Program-made: the position numbers and the translations under genes | Part shown: positions 9,219-18,822 of the stretch, piece by piece | How positions within the stretch are numbered: the stretch's first letter is position 1 | How the letters are laid out: every line of letters starts with the position of its first letter | The notes under the pieces: model-generated | Told to the model about the DNA's origin: nothing | The model's database searches: none | What the model saw: the letters and a program-made list of their open reading frames with translations, nothing else | Source of the DNA: Clostridia bacterium | GTDB lineage: Bacteria; Bacillota; Clostridia; Oscillospirales; Acutalibacteraceae | NCBI GenBank assembly: GCA_017622555.1 | Contig: JAGAQV010000014.1 | Location: forward strand, 1-64,000 | Length of the DNA: 64,000 nucleotides | Reading direction: 5' to 3'

Positions 9219-11060
9219 TTATTTTTGCTTATTTTTAGGGATTTGATATGTGGGTACAATCTTTTTAACAAGTCTCAACATATCTTCTTCCTCATCATAC
9301 ATTACCCTACTCATGACGTCAAGGGTTTCAAATAATTCATCCTCGCTAAAATCAATAGGACGTCCTATATGAATAAGCTCGTTTTCAGTGCCTTCCAAGC
9401 CTTCCTCACTCATTAAAAGCTCTTCGTATAGCTTTTCACCTGGACGAAGACCCGTAAATTCAATTTGAATATCCTTATAAGGTGTAAAACCGGAAAGACG
9501 GATAAGGTTTTCAGCAAGATCCAAAATTTTCACCGGCTCACCCATATCAAGCACAAATATTTCACCACCGTGTGCAGTTGCGCCCGCTTGTAATACAAGA
9601 CTAACTGCTTCAGGCACAGTCATAAAGTAACGTATAATATTTGGGTGTGTTACTGTTAAAGGACCACCGTGCTCAAGCTGCTTTTTGAAAACAGGAATAA
9701 CACTACCGTTACTGCCTAAAACATTACCAAAGCGAACAGCTACAAATTCGGTACTTGAACGGTTGTTATACGACTGAACTATCATTTCGCAAATACGTTT
9801 GCTGGCACCCATAATGTTTGTGGGATTAACTGCTTTATCGGTAGAAATAAGTACAAACTTTTCTGCACCGTATTTATGTGCGCATTGAACCGTTTTATAC
9901 GTACCAAAAACATTGTTTTTAATAGACTCGTTCGGACTGTCTTCCATTAATGGAACATGCTTATGCGCAGCTGCATGGTAAATAATTTGCGGTTTGTATG
10001 TACGGAATAAATAATCCATACGTCTACTGTCACGAACTGAACCAATAAGGGTTATTAAATTAAGCTCGGGGAAATTGTACTTTAATTCGTTTTGAATTTC
10101 ATAAGCGTTATTTTCATAAACGTCAAATATGATTAACTGCTTCGGTTTTTGAGCCGCAATTTGACGGCATAATTCACTACCGATAGTGCCGCCACCGCCT
10201 GTAACCAAAACCACTTTGTCTCTTATATAAGCGGCAACCTTTTCAACGTTAATATTAACGGGAGGTCTTCCTAATAAATCCTCAATTTCAACCTTACGGA
10301 TTTGTTGGTGAAATTCTCCCATATCCTGCAAAGCATAAAGCGGAGGTAAAAGTTTAAGATCGCATTTTGTTTCCTGACATATATTAAGAAATTCAACACG
10401 TTTATCATTAGGACAGCTTGGTATCGCAAAAATTATAGTATCAATTTTATATTTTTCAGCAGCTTCTATAATTTTTTCACGACCGCCAACAATAATAACA
10501 CCGAAAATGTATTGATTATGCTTTGCCTTGTCATCATCAATTGCACAACAAACCTTAACATCCTTGTATCGAGATAATTCCTTAATTATACCTTGACCTG
10601 CATCACCTGCGCCGATAACCATAACATTACCATATATTGAGCTTTTTTCGTCAGACTTACGTCTTGAAAAATGAAGCTTAACTAAATTACGCTGTAAAAT
10701 TATTAATGCAGTTGTTAACACATACGAAAAAATTGGTAATGAGGCTCCCAAATGTGAACTACCAAAAATTGAAACGCTTATGATAATAGCCGAAACAGTT
10801 GCGGCAAAAGTTGCGATACAAAGCTTTATGAATTGCCAAAAACCTGAAAAGCTCCATAAAACATTATAAAGCTTTAATACATACATAAAGAAAATTACTA
10901 AAAATGGCAGCGAAGCAATAAAAAATAAATTTGGATTCCATACAATAGGCCATTCTAAACCTAAATCACGGTCAAGCAAAAAAATTGAAAGCAAAACAGA
11001 AAAGAAAGCCGCAAAAAAATCATAAACAGTATACGTTAATAAGTTAATAAACCTTTTCAT
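9219..11060 (-). CDS. Membrane-bound NDP-sugar 4,6-dehydratase (CapD/FlaA1/WbpM-like)
   Basis: A 613-residue polysaccharide-biosynthesis protein. Roughly the first 120 residues hold four hydrophobic segments. A CoA-binding-like Rossmann fold follows (VIGAGDAGQGI near residue 150), then a C-terminal extended SDR domain with GGGGTIGSELCRQ, YHAAAHKHVPLMED and the atypical catalytic block STDKAVNPTNIMGASK. Met replaces the usual Tyr in that block, as in the large inverting dehydratases. It probably acts on UDP-GlcNAc in the first step to modified amino sugars for glycans. It sits 18 bases behind asnA, so it may share the T-box-controlled transcript. Confidence 0.9.
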   Translation of the reverse strand: MKRFINLLTYTVYDFFAAFFSVLLSIFLLDRDLGLEWPIVWNPNLFFIASLPFLVIFFMYVLKLYNVLWSFSGFWQFIKLCIATFAATVSAIIISVSIFGSSHLGASLPIFSYVLTTALIILQRNLVKLHFSRRKSDEKSSIYGNVMVIGAGDAGQGIIKELSRYKDVKVCCAIDDDKAKHNQYIFGVIIVGGREKIIEAAEKYKIDTIIFAIPSCPNDKRVEFLNICQETKCDLKLLPPLYALQDMGEFHQQIRKVEIEDLLGRPPVNINVEKVAAYIRDKVVLVTGGGGTIGSELCRQIAAQKPKQLIIFDVYENNAYEIQNELKYNFPELNLITLIGSVRDSRRMDYLFRTYKPQIIYHAAAHKHVPLMEDSPNESIKNNVFGTYKTVQCAHKYGAEKFVLISTDKAVNPTNIMGASKRICEMIVQSYNNRSSTEFVAVRFGNVLGSNGSVIPVFKKQLEHGGPLTVTHPNIIRYFMTVPEAVSLVLQAGATAHGGEIFVLDMGEPVKILDLAENLIRLSGFTPYKDIQIEFTGLRPGEKLYEELLMSEEGLEGTENELIHIGRPIDFSEDELFETLDVMSRVMYDEEEDMLRLVKKIVPTYQIPKNKQK

Positions 11061-11078
11061 AAAAACTTCCTTAAAAAT

Positions 11079-12065
11079 TTATAATAAATTAATTCCCTGT
11101 GATTTGCATTTTTGAATTTCTTTTTCAGGCCAGATTGACACCTGAACTTCGCCAACATGGGCTTTTTCAAGTAAGAACATACAAAGCCTTGACTGACCAA
11201 TACCGCCGCCAACAGTAAGCGGTAAGGCACCGTTTAAAAGCATTTGATGAAATTCGTAATTTAAGCGCTCTTCTTTACCCTCAGCCTTAAGCTGCGAAAG
11301 TAAGGAATTACGGTCAACACGAATACCCATTGAAGAAATTTCAAACGGAATATCTAAAACCTTGTTATGTAAAATAATATCACCGTTTAACGACCAATCA
11401 TCATAATCAGGTGCTCTGCCATCATGCTTTTCACCCGATTTTAAACGACAACCGATTTGCATAATAAAAACTGCACCATATTCCTTAGCGGCTTCGTATT
11501 CCCTTTGCTTACCCGTTAAAGTGGGATATTTGTCTTCAAGCTCTTGCGTGGTAACAAAAGCAATTTGCTTTGGAAGCTCAGGGTTTAAAACGGGATATTT
11601 AGCCTTTACAACGTTAAGTGTGCGAAGAAGCGCACCGTAAATACTGCGAACAGTCGCTTTCAAATATTCAACGTTTCGGTCTTCAGCAGTAATAATTTTT
11701 TCCCAATCCCATTGGTCAACATAAATTGAATGAATGGCATCACATTCTTCATCACGACGAATGGCATTCATATCTGTATAAAGACCTGTGTGTAACGGAA
11801 AACCGTATTTTAAAAGCGCCATACGCTTCCACTTTGCAAGACTGTGAACAACCTCGGCAATTTCCCCTGTTTCTAATATATCAAAAGAAACAGGACGTTC
11901 AACACCGTTTAAGTCATCATTAAGACCACTCGCATGCTTAACAAAAAGAGGTGCTGAAACACGAGATAAATCCAAAGAGTTGCAAAGCTCACGTGTAAAG
12001 GTATCTTTAATAAGCGCAATTGCATTTTGTGTATCAAATTCGTTTAGTTTAGAAACGTATTTCAA
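11079..12065 (-). CDS. asnA: Aspartate--ammonia ligase (asparagine synthetase A)
   Basis: A 328-residue ammonia-dependent asparagine synthetase related to class II aminoacyl-tRNA synthetases. Family features include VSAPLFVKHASGLNDDLNG near the N-terminus, the SIYVDQWDWEK block and the C-terminal GGGIGQSRLCMFLL. It is located 13 bases behind asnS and lies under the same Asn T-box leader. Uncharged tRNA-Asn should therefore raise both asparagine synthesis and tRNA charging. Confidence 0.96.
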   Translation of the reverse strand: MKYVSKLNEFDTQNAIALIKDTFTRELCNSLDLSRVSAPLFVKHASGLNDDLNGVERPVSFDILETGEIAEVVHSLAKWKRMALLKYGFPLHTGLYTDMNAIRRDEECDAIHSIYVDQWDWEKIITAEDRNVEYLKATVRSIYGALLRTLNVVKAKYPVLNPELPKQIAFVTTQELEDKYPTLTGKQREYEAAKEYGAVFIMQIGCRLKSGEKHDGRAPDYDDWSLNGDIILHNKVLDIPFEISSMGIRVDRNSLLSQLKAEGKEERLNYEFHQMLLNGALPLTVGGGIGQSRLCMFLLEKAHVGEVQVSIWPEKEIQKCKSQGINLL

Positions 12066-12078
12066 AATATCAAAACCT

Positions 12079-13455
12079 TTAATAAATATTTCCTACAGTT
12101 CTGGGATAAAGAATTACATCACGAATGTTTTGAACACCTGTAATGTACATAATAATGCGTTCAAGGCCAAGACCAAAGCCGCTGTGTGGCACTGAACCAA
12201 AGCGGCGAAGAGCGATATAATGCTCGTAATCGTCCATATTCATGCCGCGTTTTTGCATAGCATCAAGCAATTTATCTAAATCTGCCTCACGTTCGCTACA
12301 ACCGATAATTTCGCCAACACCTGGTACCAAAAGGTCGGTAGCGGCAACGGTCTTACCGTCGGCATTTTGCTTCATATAGAAAGACTTAATTTCCTTTGGA
12401 TAGTTTGTAAGGAAAACGGGGCGTTTGCATATTTCCTCGGAAATATACCTTTCGTGTTCGGTTTGCAAATCGCAACCCCATTCAACAGGATACTGAAATT
12501 CCTTATCAGCCTTTTTAAGAATTTCAATAGCTTCAGTATAAGTCATAACAGCAAAGTCGTTGCTTACAACCGAGTTAAGCTTATCAATAAGGCCCTTTTC
12601 AAAATGTGCATCAAAGAACTTGAGCTCATTCGGGCATTTTTCTAAAACAGCGTTAATGATATATTTAATCATTTCTTCTGCAATTTCGATAATGTCGGGA
12701 AGCTCAGCAAAAGCAACCTCGGGCTCAACGTGCCAGAATTCAGCAACGTGGCGTTGGGTATTACTCTTTTCAGCACGGAAGGACGGACCAAAGGTGTAAA
12801 TTTTACCTAGCGCCATTGCGGCAACCTCGCCTTCAAGCTGACCGGAAACCGACAAAGCTGCACGACGACCGAAGAAATCGTCAGCATTATATTCTTCCTC
12901 GCTCTTATAATCATTCGAATAACCGATGGTGGTTACCTTAAACATTTCACCCGCGCCCTCACAGTCGGAAGCTGTGATTAATGGTGTGTGAATATAGGTA
13001 AAGCGGCGTGCTTGGAAAAATTCGTGTACAGCGGCTGATACAACACTTCTAACACGAAGTACTGCATTAAAGGTGTTTGTTCTAACACGTAAATGCGGCA
13101 TTGTGCGAAGATATTCTAAAGTGTGGCGCTTTTTTTGAAGCGGATAGTCTGCAGGACATTCACCTAAAACTTCAATTTCCTTTGCGTTAATTTCAACCGA
13201 ATCAACCGCAACAGCAGATTTTACAACAGTACCAACAACCTTTAAAGAGGTACCAAGCTTCATAAATTCGGCAATATCGGTCATAACCGCCTTATCAATA
13301 ACGATTTGCAAATGCTTTAAGGTGGTACCGTCGTTAAGCTCGATAAAAGCCATATTTTTAGAATCACGTGAGGTGCGAACCCAACCGCAAACAGTCACGT
13401 CTGTATTTAAAAATTCCTGCTTTTCAAAAATATCAAAAATGTCGATGTGTTTCAA
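12079..13455 (-). CDS. asnS: Asparaginyl-tRNA synthetase
   Basis: A class IIb synthetase of 458 residues with an N-terminal OB-fold (VTVCGWVRTSRDSKN), motif 2 region FRAEKSNTQRHVAEFWHVEPE and C-terminal motif 3 GFGLGLERIIMYI. The longer frame opens at an ATG at 13491, but that codon lies inside the T-box terminator hairpin. A TTG at 13453-13455 has GGAG 9 bases upstream and gives a normal N-terminus (KHIDIFDI). I take TTG as the start. Confidence 0.93.
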   Translation of the reverse strand: MKHIDIFDIFEKQEFLNTDVTVCGWVRTSRDSKNMAFIELNDGTTLKHLQIVIDKAVMTDIAEFMKLGTSLKVVGTVVKSAVAVDSVEINAKEIEVLGECPADYPLQKKRHTLEYLRTMPHLRVRTNTFNAVLRVRSVVSAAVHEFFQARRFTYIHTPLITASDCEGAGEMFKVTTIGYSNDYKSEEEYNADDFFGRRAALSVSGQLEGEVAAMALGKIYTFGPSFRAEKSNTQRHVAEFWHVEPEVAFAELPDIIEIAEEMIKYIINAVLEKCPNELKFFDAHFEKGLIDKLNSVVSNDFAVMTYTEAIEILKKADKEFQYPVEWGCDLQTEHERYISEEICKRPVFLTNYPKEIKSFYMKQNADGKTVAATDLLVPGVGEIIGCSEREADLDKLLDAMQKRGMNMDDYEHYIALRRFGSVPHSGFGLGLERIIMYITGVQNIRDVILYPRTVGNIY

Positions 13456-13465
13456 AAAAATCAAC

Positions 13466-13680
13466 TCCAAAATAAAATAGCGCCCATTCATCCATATAGG
13501 ACGAATAGACGCAGTATCCGTGGTGCCACCTAAATTACCTTTTTATTATAAAAAAGGTCACTCAAAAGATTTAACGCATCTTAACGGCGCCCCTACTAAG
13601 TTAAATACTTTTCAGTTTGCTGCTCCGAAGTGTTCTTCGCTTTTTCTATTTACCGCATTTCCACCATCAGCGGCTCTCTA
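13466..13680 (-). promoter_or_regulatory. T-box leader (tRNA-Asn) upstream of asnS-asnA
   Basis: The minus strand begins with AGAGAG and a GATGGTGG-containing Stem I, then carries the conserved T-box sequence AGGTGGCACCACGG (13518-13531). A 14-bp terminator stem (13480-13512) follows, with a TATTTTATTTT tail (13469-13479). An AAC triplet at 13600-13602, just before AGTAGG, is the best candidate Asn specifier; another AAC lies at 13615-13617. Family knowledge predicts that uncharged tRNA-Asn stabilises the antiterminator. Confidence 0.92.
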
Positions 13681-13733
13681 AAAAAATCAAAAAAGTTACT
13701 TTTCTTCATCAAGGCATTTAATTATATATAATA

Positions 13734-13761
13734 ATTATATCATTATTTTATTAAAAGTCAA
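13734..13761 (-). promoter_or_regulatory. Predicted promoter of the asnS operon
   Basis: Minus strand: -35 TTGACT, 16-bp spacer, -10 TATAAT. The -35 overlaps the 3' end of ysxC. The predicted start is about 45-50 bases before the T-box Stem I. Confidence 0.65.
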
Positions 13762-14335
13762 CACTTTCAATAATTTTCCTAATCTTTTCAGCACCTTCAA
13801 AGTTATTAACGGTGAAAGGAATAATTTCGGTATCTTCTGCAAAATCACCAAGTTCTTCCTTAATGAGCGCTAAACGGCTTTGGGTTTCGGTTTTGTTAAG
13901 CTTATCAGCCTTAGTTAAAATAACGGTATACGGAAGACCGATTTGTGATAAAAAGTCAAGCATCCATAAATCAAAATCGGTCGCGGGATGGCGCATATCA
14001 ATAAGCGAAAAAACCATTTTAATATTGCGATTCGACTTAAAATAACCCTCCATAAGCTCGCTCCAACGAAGCTTTTCAGCATCATTAACCTTGGCATAGC
14101 CGTAACCAGGAAGGTCTACAAGGCGGATATTGTCCACCTTGTAGAAATTTATTGTAATTGTTTTACCGGGCTTTGAGCTTACCCTTGCAATTGCTTTACG
14201 GCCTAAAACCTTGTTAATAAGAGAAGACTTACCTACATTACTGCGACCACAAAAGCAAAATTCAGGCAAGGTTGATTCTTCAAGCTGTTCAAAGCGGCCA
14301 AACGCCTTTTCAAACTGTGCATTGTTATAATTCAT
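13751..14335 (-). CDS. ysxC: Ribosome-biogenesis GTPase YsxC/EngB
   Basis: A 194-residue TrmE-Era-EngA-EngB family GTPase needed for late 50S assembly. It has G1 GRSNVGKSSLI, the switch region GKTITINFY, G3 DLPGYGYAKV and G4 TKADK. It follows lon by 11 bases, the same lon-ysxC order seen in Bacillus subtilis, and is the last gene of the murI-ysxC string. Confidence 0.95.
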   Translation of the reverse strand: MNYNNAQFEKAFGRFEQLEESTLPEFCFCGRSNVGKSSLINKVLGRKAIARVSSKPGKTITINFYKVDNIRLVDLPGYGYAKVNDAEKLRWSELMEGYFKSNRNIKMVFSLIDMRHPATDFDLWMLDFLSQIGLPYTVILTKADKLNKTETQSRLALIKEELGDFAEDTEIIPFTVNNFEGAEKIRKIIESVDF

Positions 14336-14346
14336 AATTTACTCCG

Positions 14347-16746
14347 TTAATTACTTACACGATTTACATTAGGTTTGGCTTCGCTAAAATAAACTTTTTC
14401 GTTTTTTTCTTCACACTTGTCACTTAAAAGAACACAATCAATAATTTGTGAAACATTGGTAACAGGCACAAATTTTACCTTTTCAAGTACAAGTGGGTCA
14501 ACCTCGTCCAAATCGGGTAAATTTTCTTTAGGAATATAAACGGTGTTAACACCGCCTCGGTATGCCGCCATAGCCTTTTCACGAAGACCGCCAATAGCTG
14601 TTACACGGCCACGAAGTGTCACTTCACCCGTCATTGCAACATCACGCCTAATTTTGCGGTTTGTAAGGGCTGAAACAAGGGCTGCAACCATTGTCACACC
14701 CGCTGATGGACCGTCCTTTGGCACAGCAGCTTCGGTAGCGTGAATATGAATATCCTTATTCTTATAAAAAGAAGCATCAATGTTAAATTTGTCGGCATTG
14801 GCACGAACATAGCTTACCGCTGTTTTCGCAGATTCCTTCATAACCTCACCCAAAGAGCCTGTCAGTTCAATTTTGCCGCTGCCTTCCATAACGGAAACCT
14901 CAAGCTGCATAATTTCGCCGCCAACAGCCGTCCAGGCAAGGCCGTTAATAATGCCAACCTCGTCCTGTGGTAAAATAACCTCGGGCTTATACTTTTTCTT
15001 GCCAAGCATTTTTTCAACATCCGAATCCTTGATAGCAACCTTGTCTAACTTACCTTCAGCAATAAGCTTTGAGGACTTGCGGCAAAGAGAAGCAATTGCA
15101 CGTTCAAGCTTTCTGACACCTGCTTCACGGGTGTAAAAATCAATTAAAGAATAAAGCGCGCTATCACTAAACCTGATTTGCTTTTTATCAAGACCATGAC
15201 GTGCAGTTTGCTTTGGAACAAGGTGCTTTTTAGCAATTTGAAGCTTTTCTTCCCTTGTATAGCTTGCAATATCAATAACTTCCATACGGTCTAAAAGCGG
15301 TGCGGGAATTGTGTCAGCTGTATTAGCCGTGGCAATAAACACAGCGCGGCTTAAGTCGTAAGGGATTTCAATATAATGGTCAACAAAGGTGCTGTTTTGT
15401 TCAGCATCTAACACTTCAAGTAAAGCGGAAGCAGGGTCACCCTTATAGTCATTACCAAGCTTGTCAACCTCATCAAGCAAAATCAGCGGGTTACCGCTTC
15501 CCGACTGCTTTACAGCGTTAATAATTTTGCCGGGCATTGCTCCTACATAGGTTTTTCTGTGTCCCCTGATTTCAGCCTCATCCCTAACGCCACCAAGCGA
15601 TATACGGGCAAATTTGCGCCCCATACATTCAGCAACGGTTTTAGCTATTGAGGTTTTACCAACACCTGGTGGACCAATAAGACAAATAATTTGTCCCTTT
15701 AAGTCGGGTGCTAAGGTGTAAACCGATAATAATTCAAGTATGCGTTCCTTAACCTTTTGCATACCGTAAATGTCACGGTCCAAAATTTTAGCAGCCTTTT
15801 TGATGTCGGTATTAGTTTTGGTTACAGCATTCCAAGGAAGTTCAATGCAAGTATCAAGATAATTACGTTCAACTGTACCCTCATGTGAGCCAGAAGGCAT
15901 TTTTGCAAGCTTAAACACATGCGAATGAAGCTTTTCTTTAACATGATCATCAGCACAAAGTGAATCAATTTTAGTATGATAAACATCAATTTCATCTGCT
16001 TCATCATTACCGTAAAGCTCGGAATTGATTGCTTTTATTTGCTCACGCAAATAATATTCTTTTTGGTTTTCATCAATTGCCGCACGTGCTTTAGCATTGA
16101 TTTTTTTATCAATTTCGTTAATTTCACGCTCTTTTTGAAGCATTTCAATTAAAATTTTAGCGCGGTTAGGAATAGACGACTGTTCTAAAATATATTGCTT
16201 ATCATCAAAGGGCACATTAACACCCGCAGCAATAGCATCACAAATATAGCCAAGATCATCACTGTTTTCTACAATAACAGGTAAATCGGGTGTTACATTT
16301 ATGCCTGAAACAATATACTTTAAAAATTCGTTTCTGACACGCCTTAAAAGTGTTTCAATATAAACCGCGCGGTTTAATAGGGGCTTGTCATTAACGGGCA
16401 AAATACTGCAAGCATAACAATTATCAAACAAACGAACCTCGCTATGCTTTGCCCTGTAAAGACCTTCAACCAAAACCTTGGTTAAATCCTCCGACACTTT
16501 TAAAATTTGCTTAACACGAACCACACAGCCGATTTCGTACAAATCATCAGCCTCGGGCTCGTCAACATAAAAATTCTTTTGAGTAACCAAATAAATCAGT
16601 TCATTTCTTTCCATAGCACGCTTTAAGGCGTTAATTGACCTTTTTCGGCCAACGTCAAAGCTTAAAGTGGTCTTTGGAAAAGCTACAAGTCCCCTTAAAG
16701 GAATGACTAACATATGATTTATTTTTTCATTTTCGCTAACAGACAT
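14347..16746 (-). CDS. lon: ATP-dependent Lon protease
   Basis: A 799-residue LonA protease. It has an N-terminal substrate-binding LAN domain (from LVIPLRGLVAFP), an AAA+ module with Walker A GPPGVGKTSIA and Walker B LILLDEVDK, and a C-terminal serine/lysine protease domain. The catalytic Ser falls near residue 681 in PKDGPSAGVTM and the Lys near 724 in GLREKAM, the usual 43-residue spacing. It degrades damaged and regulatory proteins in the cytoplasm. It starts 9 bases behind a small lipoprotein gene. Confidence 0.97.
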   Translation of the reverse strand: MSVSENEKINHMLVIPLRGLVAFPKTTLSFDVGRKRSINALKRAMERNELIYLVTQKNFYVDEPEADDLYEIGCVVRVKQILKVSEDLTKVLVEGLYRAKHSEVRLFDNCYACSILPVNDKPLLNRAVYIETLLRRVRNEFLKYIVSGINVTPDLPVIVENSDDLGYICDAIAAGVNVPFDDKQYILEQSSIPNRAKILIEMLQKEREINEIDKKINAKARAAIDENQKEYYLREQIKAINSELYGNDEADEIDVYHTKIDSLCADDHVKEKLHSHVFKLAKMPSGSHEGTVERNYLDTCIELPWNAVTKTNTDIKKAAKILDRDIYGMQKVKERILELLSVYTLAPDLKGQIICLIGPPGVGKTSIAKTVAECMGRKFARISLGGVRDEAEIRGHRKTYVGAMPGKIINAVKQSGSGNPLILLDEVDKLGNDYKGDPASALLEVLDAEQNSTFVDHYIEIPYDLSRAVFIATANTADTIPAPLLDRMEVIDIASYTREEKLQIAKKHLVPKQTARHGLDKKQIRFSDSALYSLIDFYTREAGVRKLERAIASLCRKSSKLIAEGKLDKVAIKDSDVEKMLGKKKYKPEVILPQDEVGIINGLAWTAVGGEIMQLEVSVMEGSGKIELTGSLGEVMKESAKTAVSYVRANADKFNIDASFYKNKDIHIHATEAAVPKDGPSAGVTMVAALVSALTNRKIRRDVAMTGEVTLRGRVTAIGGLREKAMAAYRGGVNTVYIPKENLPDLDEVDPLVLEKVKFVPVTNVSQIIDCVLLSDKCEEKNEKVYFSEAKPNVNRVSN

Positions 16747-16755
16747 TTTTTCTCC

Positions 16756-17352
16756 TTATTTCCAGGAATTAGTTTTATACAATGCGGTTGCGTAAAGCTC
16801 GCCCTCTTGGAAAATAAACATAACAGTTTTTTCGTCAATTTCGGTGCTTAATGCGGTACCGCTAAATAAATAATCGGCGAAAAAAACGCTTCCTTCGGTA
16901 ATATCAATTTCGGTAAATTCAATGCTCGGCATAGCTTTTTTTACGTCATAAATAAAAGTGCCCATTTTAAAACCAAACGCATCACCAAAGGTTACAATGC
17001 AGGAAACACCATCCTTTTCTTCGGCCTTTTTATACAAATAATACTTACTGCCATTATCCAAAAGGATAAAGTCGCCCTCGTCACTTGCGTTAAAGTAAAT
17101 TTCTTCAGCGTCATGGTCGTGGTCATCGCCTTCATGTGAGTCATCTGCTAAAAATTCATCATATTCCGCCTGCAGTTCAGACTGTACCTTGTCACATTTA
17201 GCGCCCAGTTTATACGGCATTTCAGGGATTTGGCCAAGACTTGTGTAGTAATGTAAATCAACCTTGTCAGCGTTTTTCTTGCTCTTTTCACCACAAGCAG
17301 TAAATGAAAAAACTAAACCTAAGCACAAAAGAAACACAAATATTTTTTTCAT
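16756..17352 (-). CDS. Small lipoprotein with a His/Asp-rich segment, function unknown
   Basis: The predicted protein has 198 residues. A signal peptide (MKKIFVFLLCLGLVFS) ends in a lipobox FTAC with Cys20, so it should be lipid-anchored outside the membrane. A short acidic, His-rich stretch (SHEGDDHDHDAEE, near residue 75) could bind a metal, but this is inference. I do not recognise the remaining domain. The ATG at 17352 was chosen because AGGTGA lies 5 bases upstream; a GTG three codons earlier abuts the pncB stop. It lies between pncB and lon in a tight operon. Confidence 0.75.
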   Translation of the reverse strand: MKKIFVFLLCLGLVFSFTACGEKSKKNADKVDLHYYTSLGQIPEMPYKLGAKCDKVQSELQAEYDEFLADDSHEGDDHDHDAEEIYFNASDEGDFILLDNGSKYYLYKKAEEKDGVSCIVTFGDAFGFKMGTFIYDVKKAMPSIEFTEIDITEGSVFFADYLFSGTALSTEIDEKTVMFIFQEGELYATALYKTNSWK

Positions 17353-17361
17353 TAAAATCAC

Positions 17362-18813
17362 CTAATTAGTTTTATTTAACTTCCTTAAAAGATCATTTCT
17401 TAAATTCCACAAATCTTCCGAAAGGTCAACATAGTATGTGTGCGGATTTTCAAAACGTTTAACTTCATCCCACATAGAATCAACCTGTTCCTTACAGTAA
17501 GCAGCAATTTCAGAAACAGAGGGACTTTCATAAACCTGTTTACCCTTTTCGAAGATTTTAACCTGAAGCTTTTTAGCAATAAAGTTTGTAACAACCTTAC
17601 GTTTCCAAGTGTGAACAGGGTCAAAAATCTCATAAGGCTCTGTACTGTCGATTTTTTCGTAATTTAAAGTAATTACGTCAGCAATAGCTTTACCTGTATC
17701 CTTATCGTAAAGACGCCACGGAATTTTAATACCGGGTAAAGTGATTTTAGCGGTATTTTCACTAATTTTAATTTTTGGAATAACCTCACCGTTCTTTTCC
17801 AAAGCGGCAAGCTTATAAACACCGCCGAAAACAGCCTCGCTCGAAGCGGTAATAAGGCGTTCACCTACACCGTAGGAATCAACCTTAGCGCCTTGTGCTA
17901 TCATATCACGAATAAGATGTTCGTCCAACGAGTTGGAAACACAAATCTTACAGTCAGGATAACCTGCATCATCAAGCATTTTACGGGCCTTTTTAGAAAG
18001 ATATGTAATGTCACCGCTGTCAATACGGATACCTAATGGGCGCTTGCCAAGTGGCTTTAAAACCTCATCAAAAACCTTAATTGCGTTAGGAATACCCGAT
18101 TTTAAAACGTTGTAGGTATCAACCAACAATAGACAGCTATCGGGGTATTTTTCAGCATAGGTTTTAAAGGCGGTATATTCGTCCTTGAAAAGCTGTACCC
18201 AGCTGTGCGCCATTGTGCCCGATGCTTTAACCCCAAAATCCTTAGCGGTTAAAACGCAAGAGGTACCAACCGCACCGCCTATAATTGCCGCACGGGCGCC
18301 ATAATATGAAGCGCCGCTTCCATGCGCACGGCGTGCGCCGAATTCCATTACAGGCTTACCCTGAGCAGCACGAACAATACGGTTAGCCTTTGTGGCAATA
18401 AGCGACTGATGGTTAATTGTAACAAGCAGCATTGTTTCAAGCATTAAAGCCTGCATTGCATTACCTCTTACAGTTACAATGGGCTCGTGCGGGAAAATAA
18501 CCGTACCTTCAGGCACTGCCCAAACATCACAGTCAAACTTAAAGTCTTTAAGATAATTAATAAATTCGTCTGAAAACAAATTAAGCGACTTTAAATATTC
18601 GATATCGTCGTCATCAAAATGCAAATCGTTCATATATTCGATAAGCTGCTCAACACCCGCCATAATGGCATAACCGCCCTTGTCTGGCACACGTCGGAAG
18701 AACATATCAAAATATGTTACGGTATCACGCATATCGCTTGTAAAAATACCGTTAGCCATTGTCATTTCGTAAAGATCCATAAGCATTGTGAGATTTAAGC
18801 TTTTCTTTTTCAT
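17362..18813 (-). CDS. pncB: Nicotinate phosphoribosyltransferase
   Basis: A 483-residue enzyme that converts nicotinate and PRPP to nicotinate mononucleotide in NAD salvage. It has the N-terminal LTMLMDLYEMTMANG, the block GARRAHGSGASYYGARAA and the phosphorylatable His in GTMAHSWVQ, plus RIDSGD for PRPP binding. The ATG at 18813 has AGGTGA just upstream, so it is preferred over the GTG at 18822. nadD, the next NAD step, is elsewhere in this window (32.5-33.1 kb). Confidence 0.94.
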   Translation of the reverse strand: MKKKSLNLTMLMDLYEMTMANGIFTSDMRDTVTYFDMFFRRVPDKGGYAIMAGVEQLIEYMNDLHFDDDDIEYLKSLNLFSDEFINYLKDFKFDCDVWAVPEGTVIFPHEPIVTVRGNAMQALMLETMLLVTINHQSLIATKANRIVRAAQGKPVMEFGARRAHGSGASYYGARAAIIGGAVGTSCVLTAKDFGVKASGTMAHSWVQLFKDEYTAFKTYAEKYPDSCLLLVDTYNVLKSGIPNAIKVFDEVLKPLGKRPLGIRIDSGDITYLSKKARKMLDDAGYPDCKICVSNSLDEHLIRDMIAQGAKVDSYGVGERLITASSEAVFGGVYKLAALEKNGEVIPKIKISENTAKITLPGIKIPWRLYDKDTGKAIADVITLNYEKIDSTEPYEIFDPVHTWKRKVVTNFIAKKLQVKIFEKGKQVYESPSVSEIAAYCKEQVDSMWDEVKRFENPHTYYVDLSEDLWNLRNDLLRKLNKTN

Positions 18814-18822
18814 TAAGTTCAC

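Noticed and set aside
9219..11060. Polysaccharide dehydratase as part of a capsule or O-glycan island
   Set aside because: No glycosyltransferase, flippase or other sugar gene is nearby; only one such gene is present.
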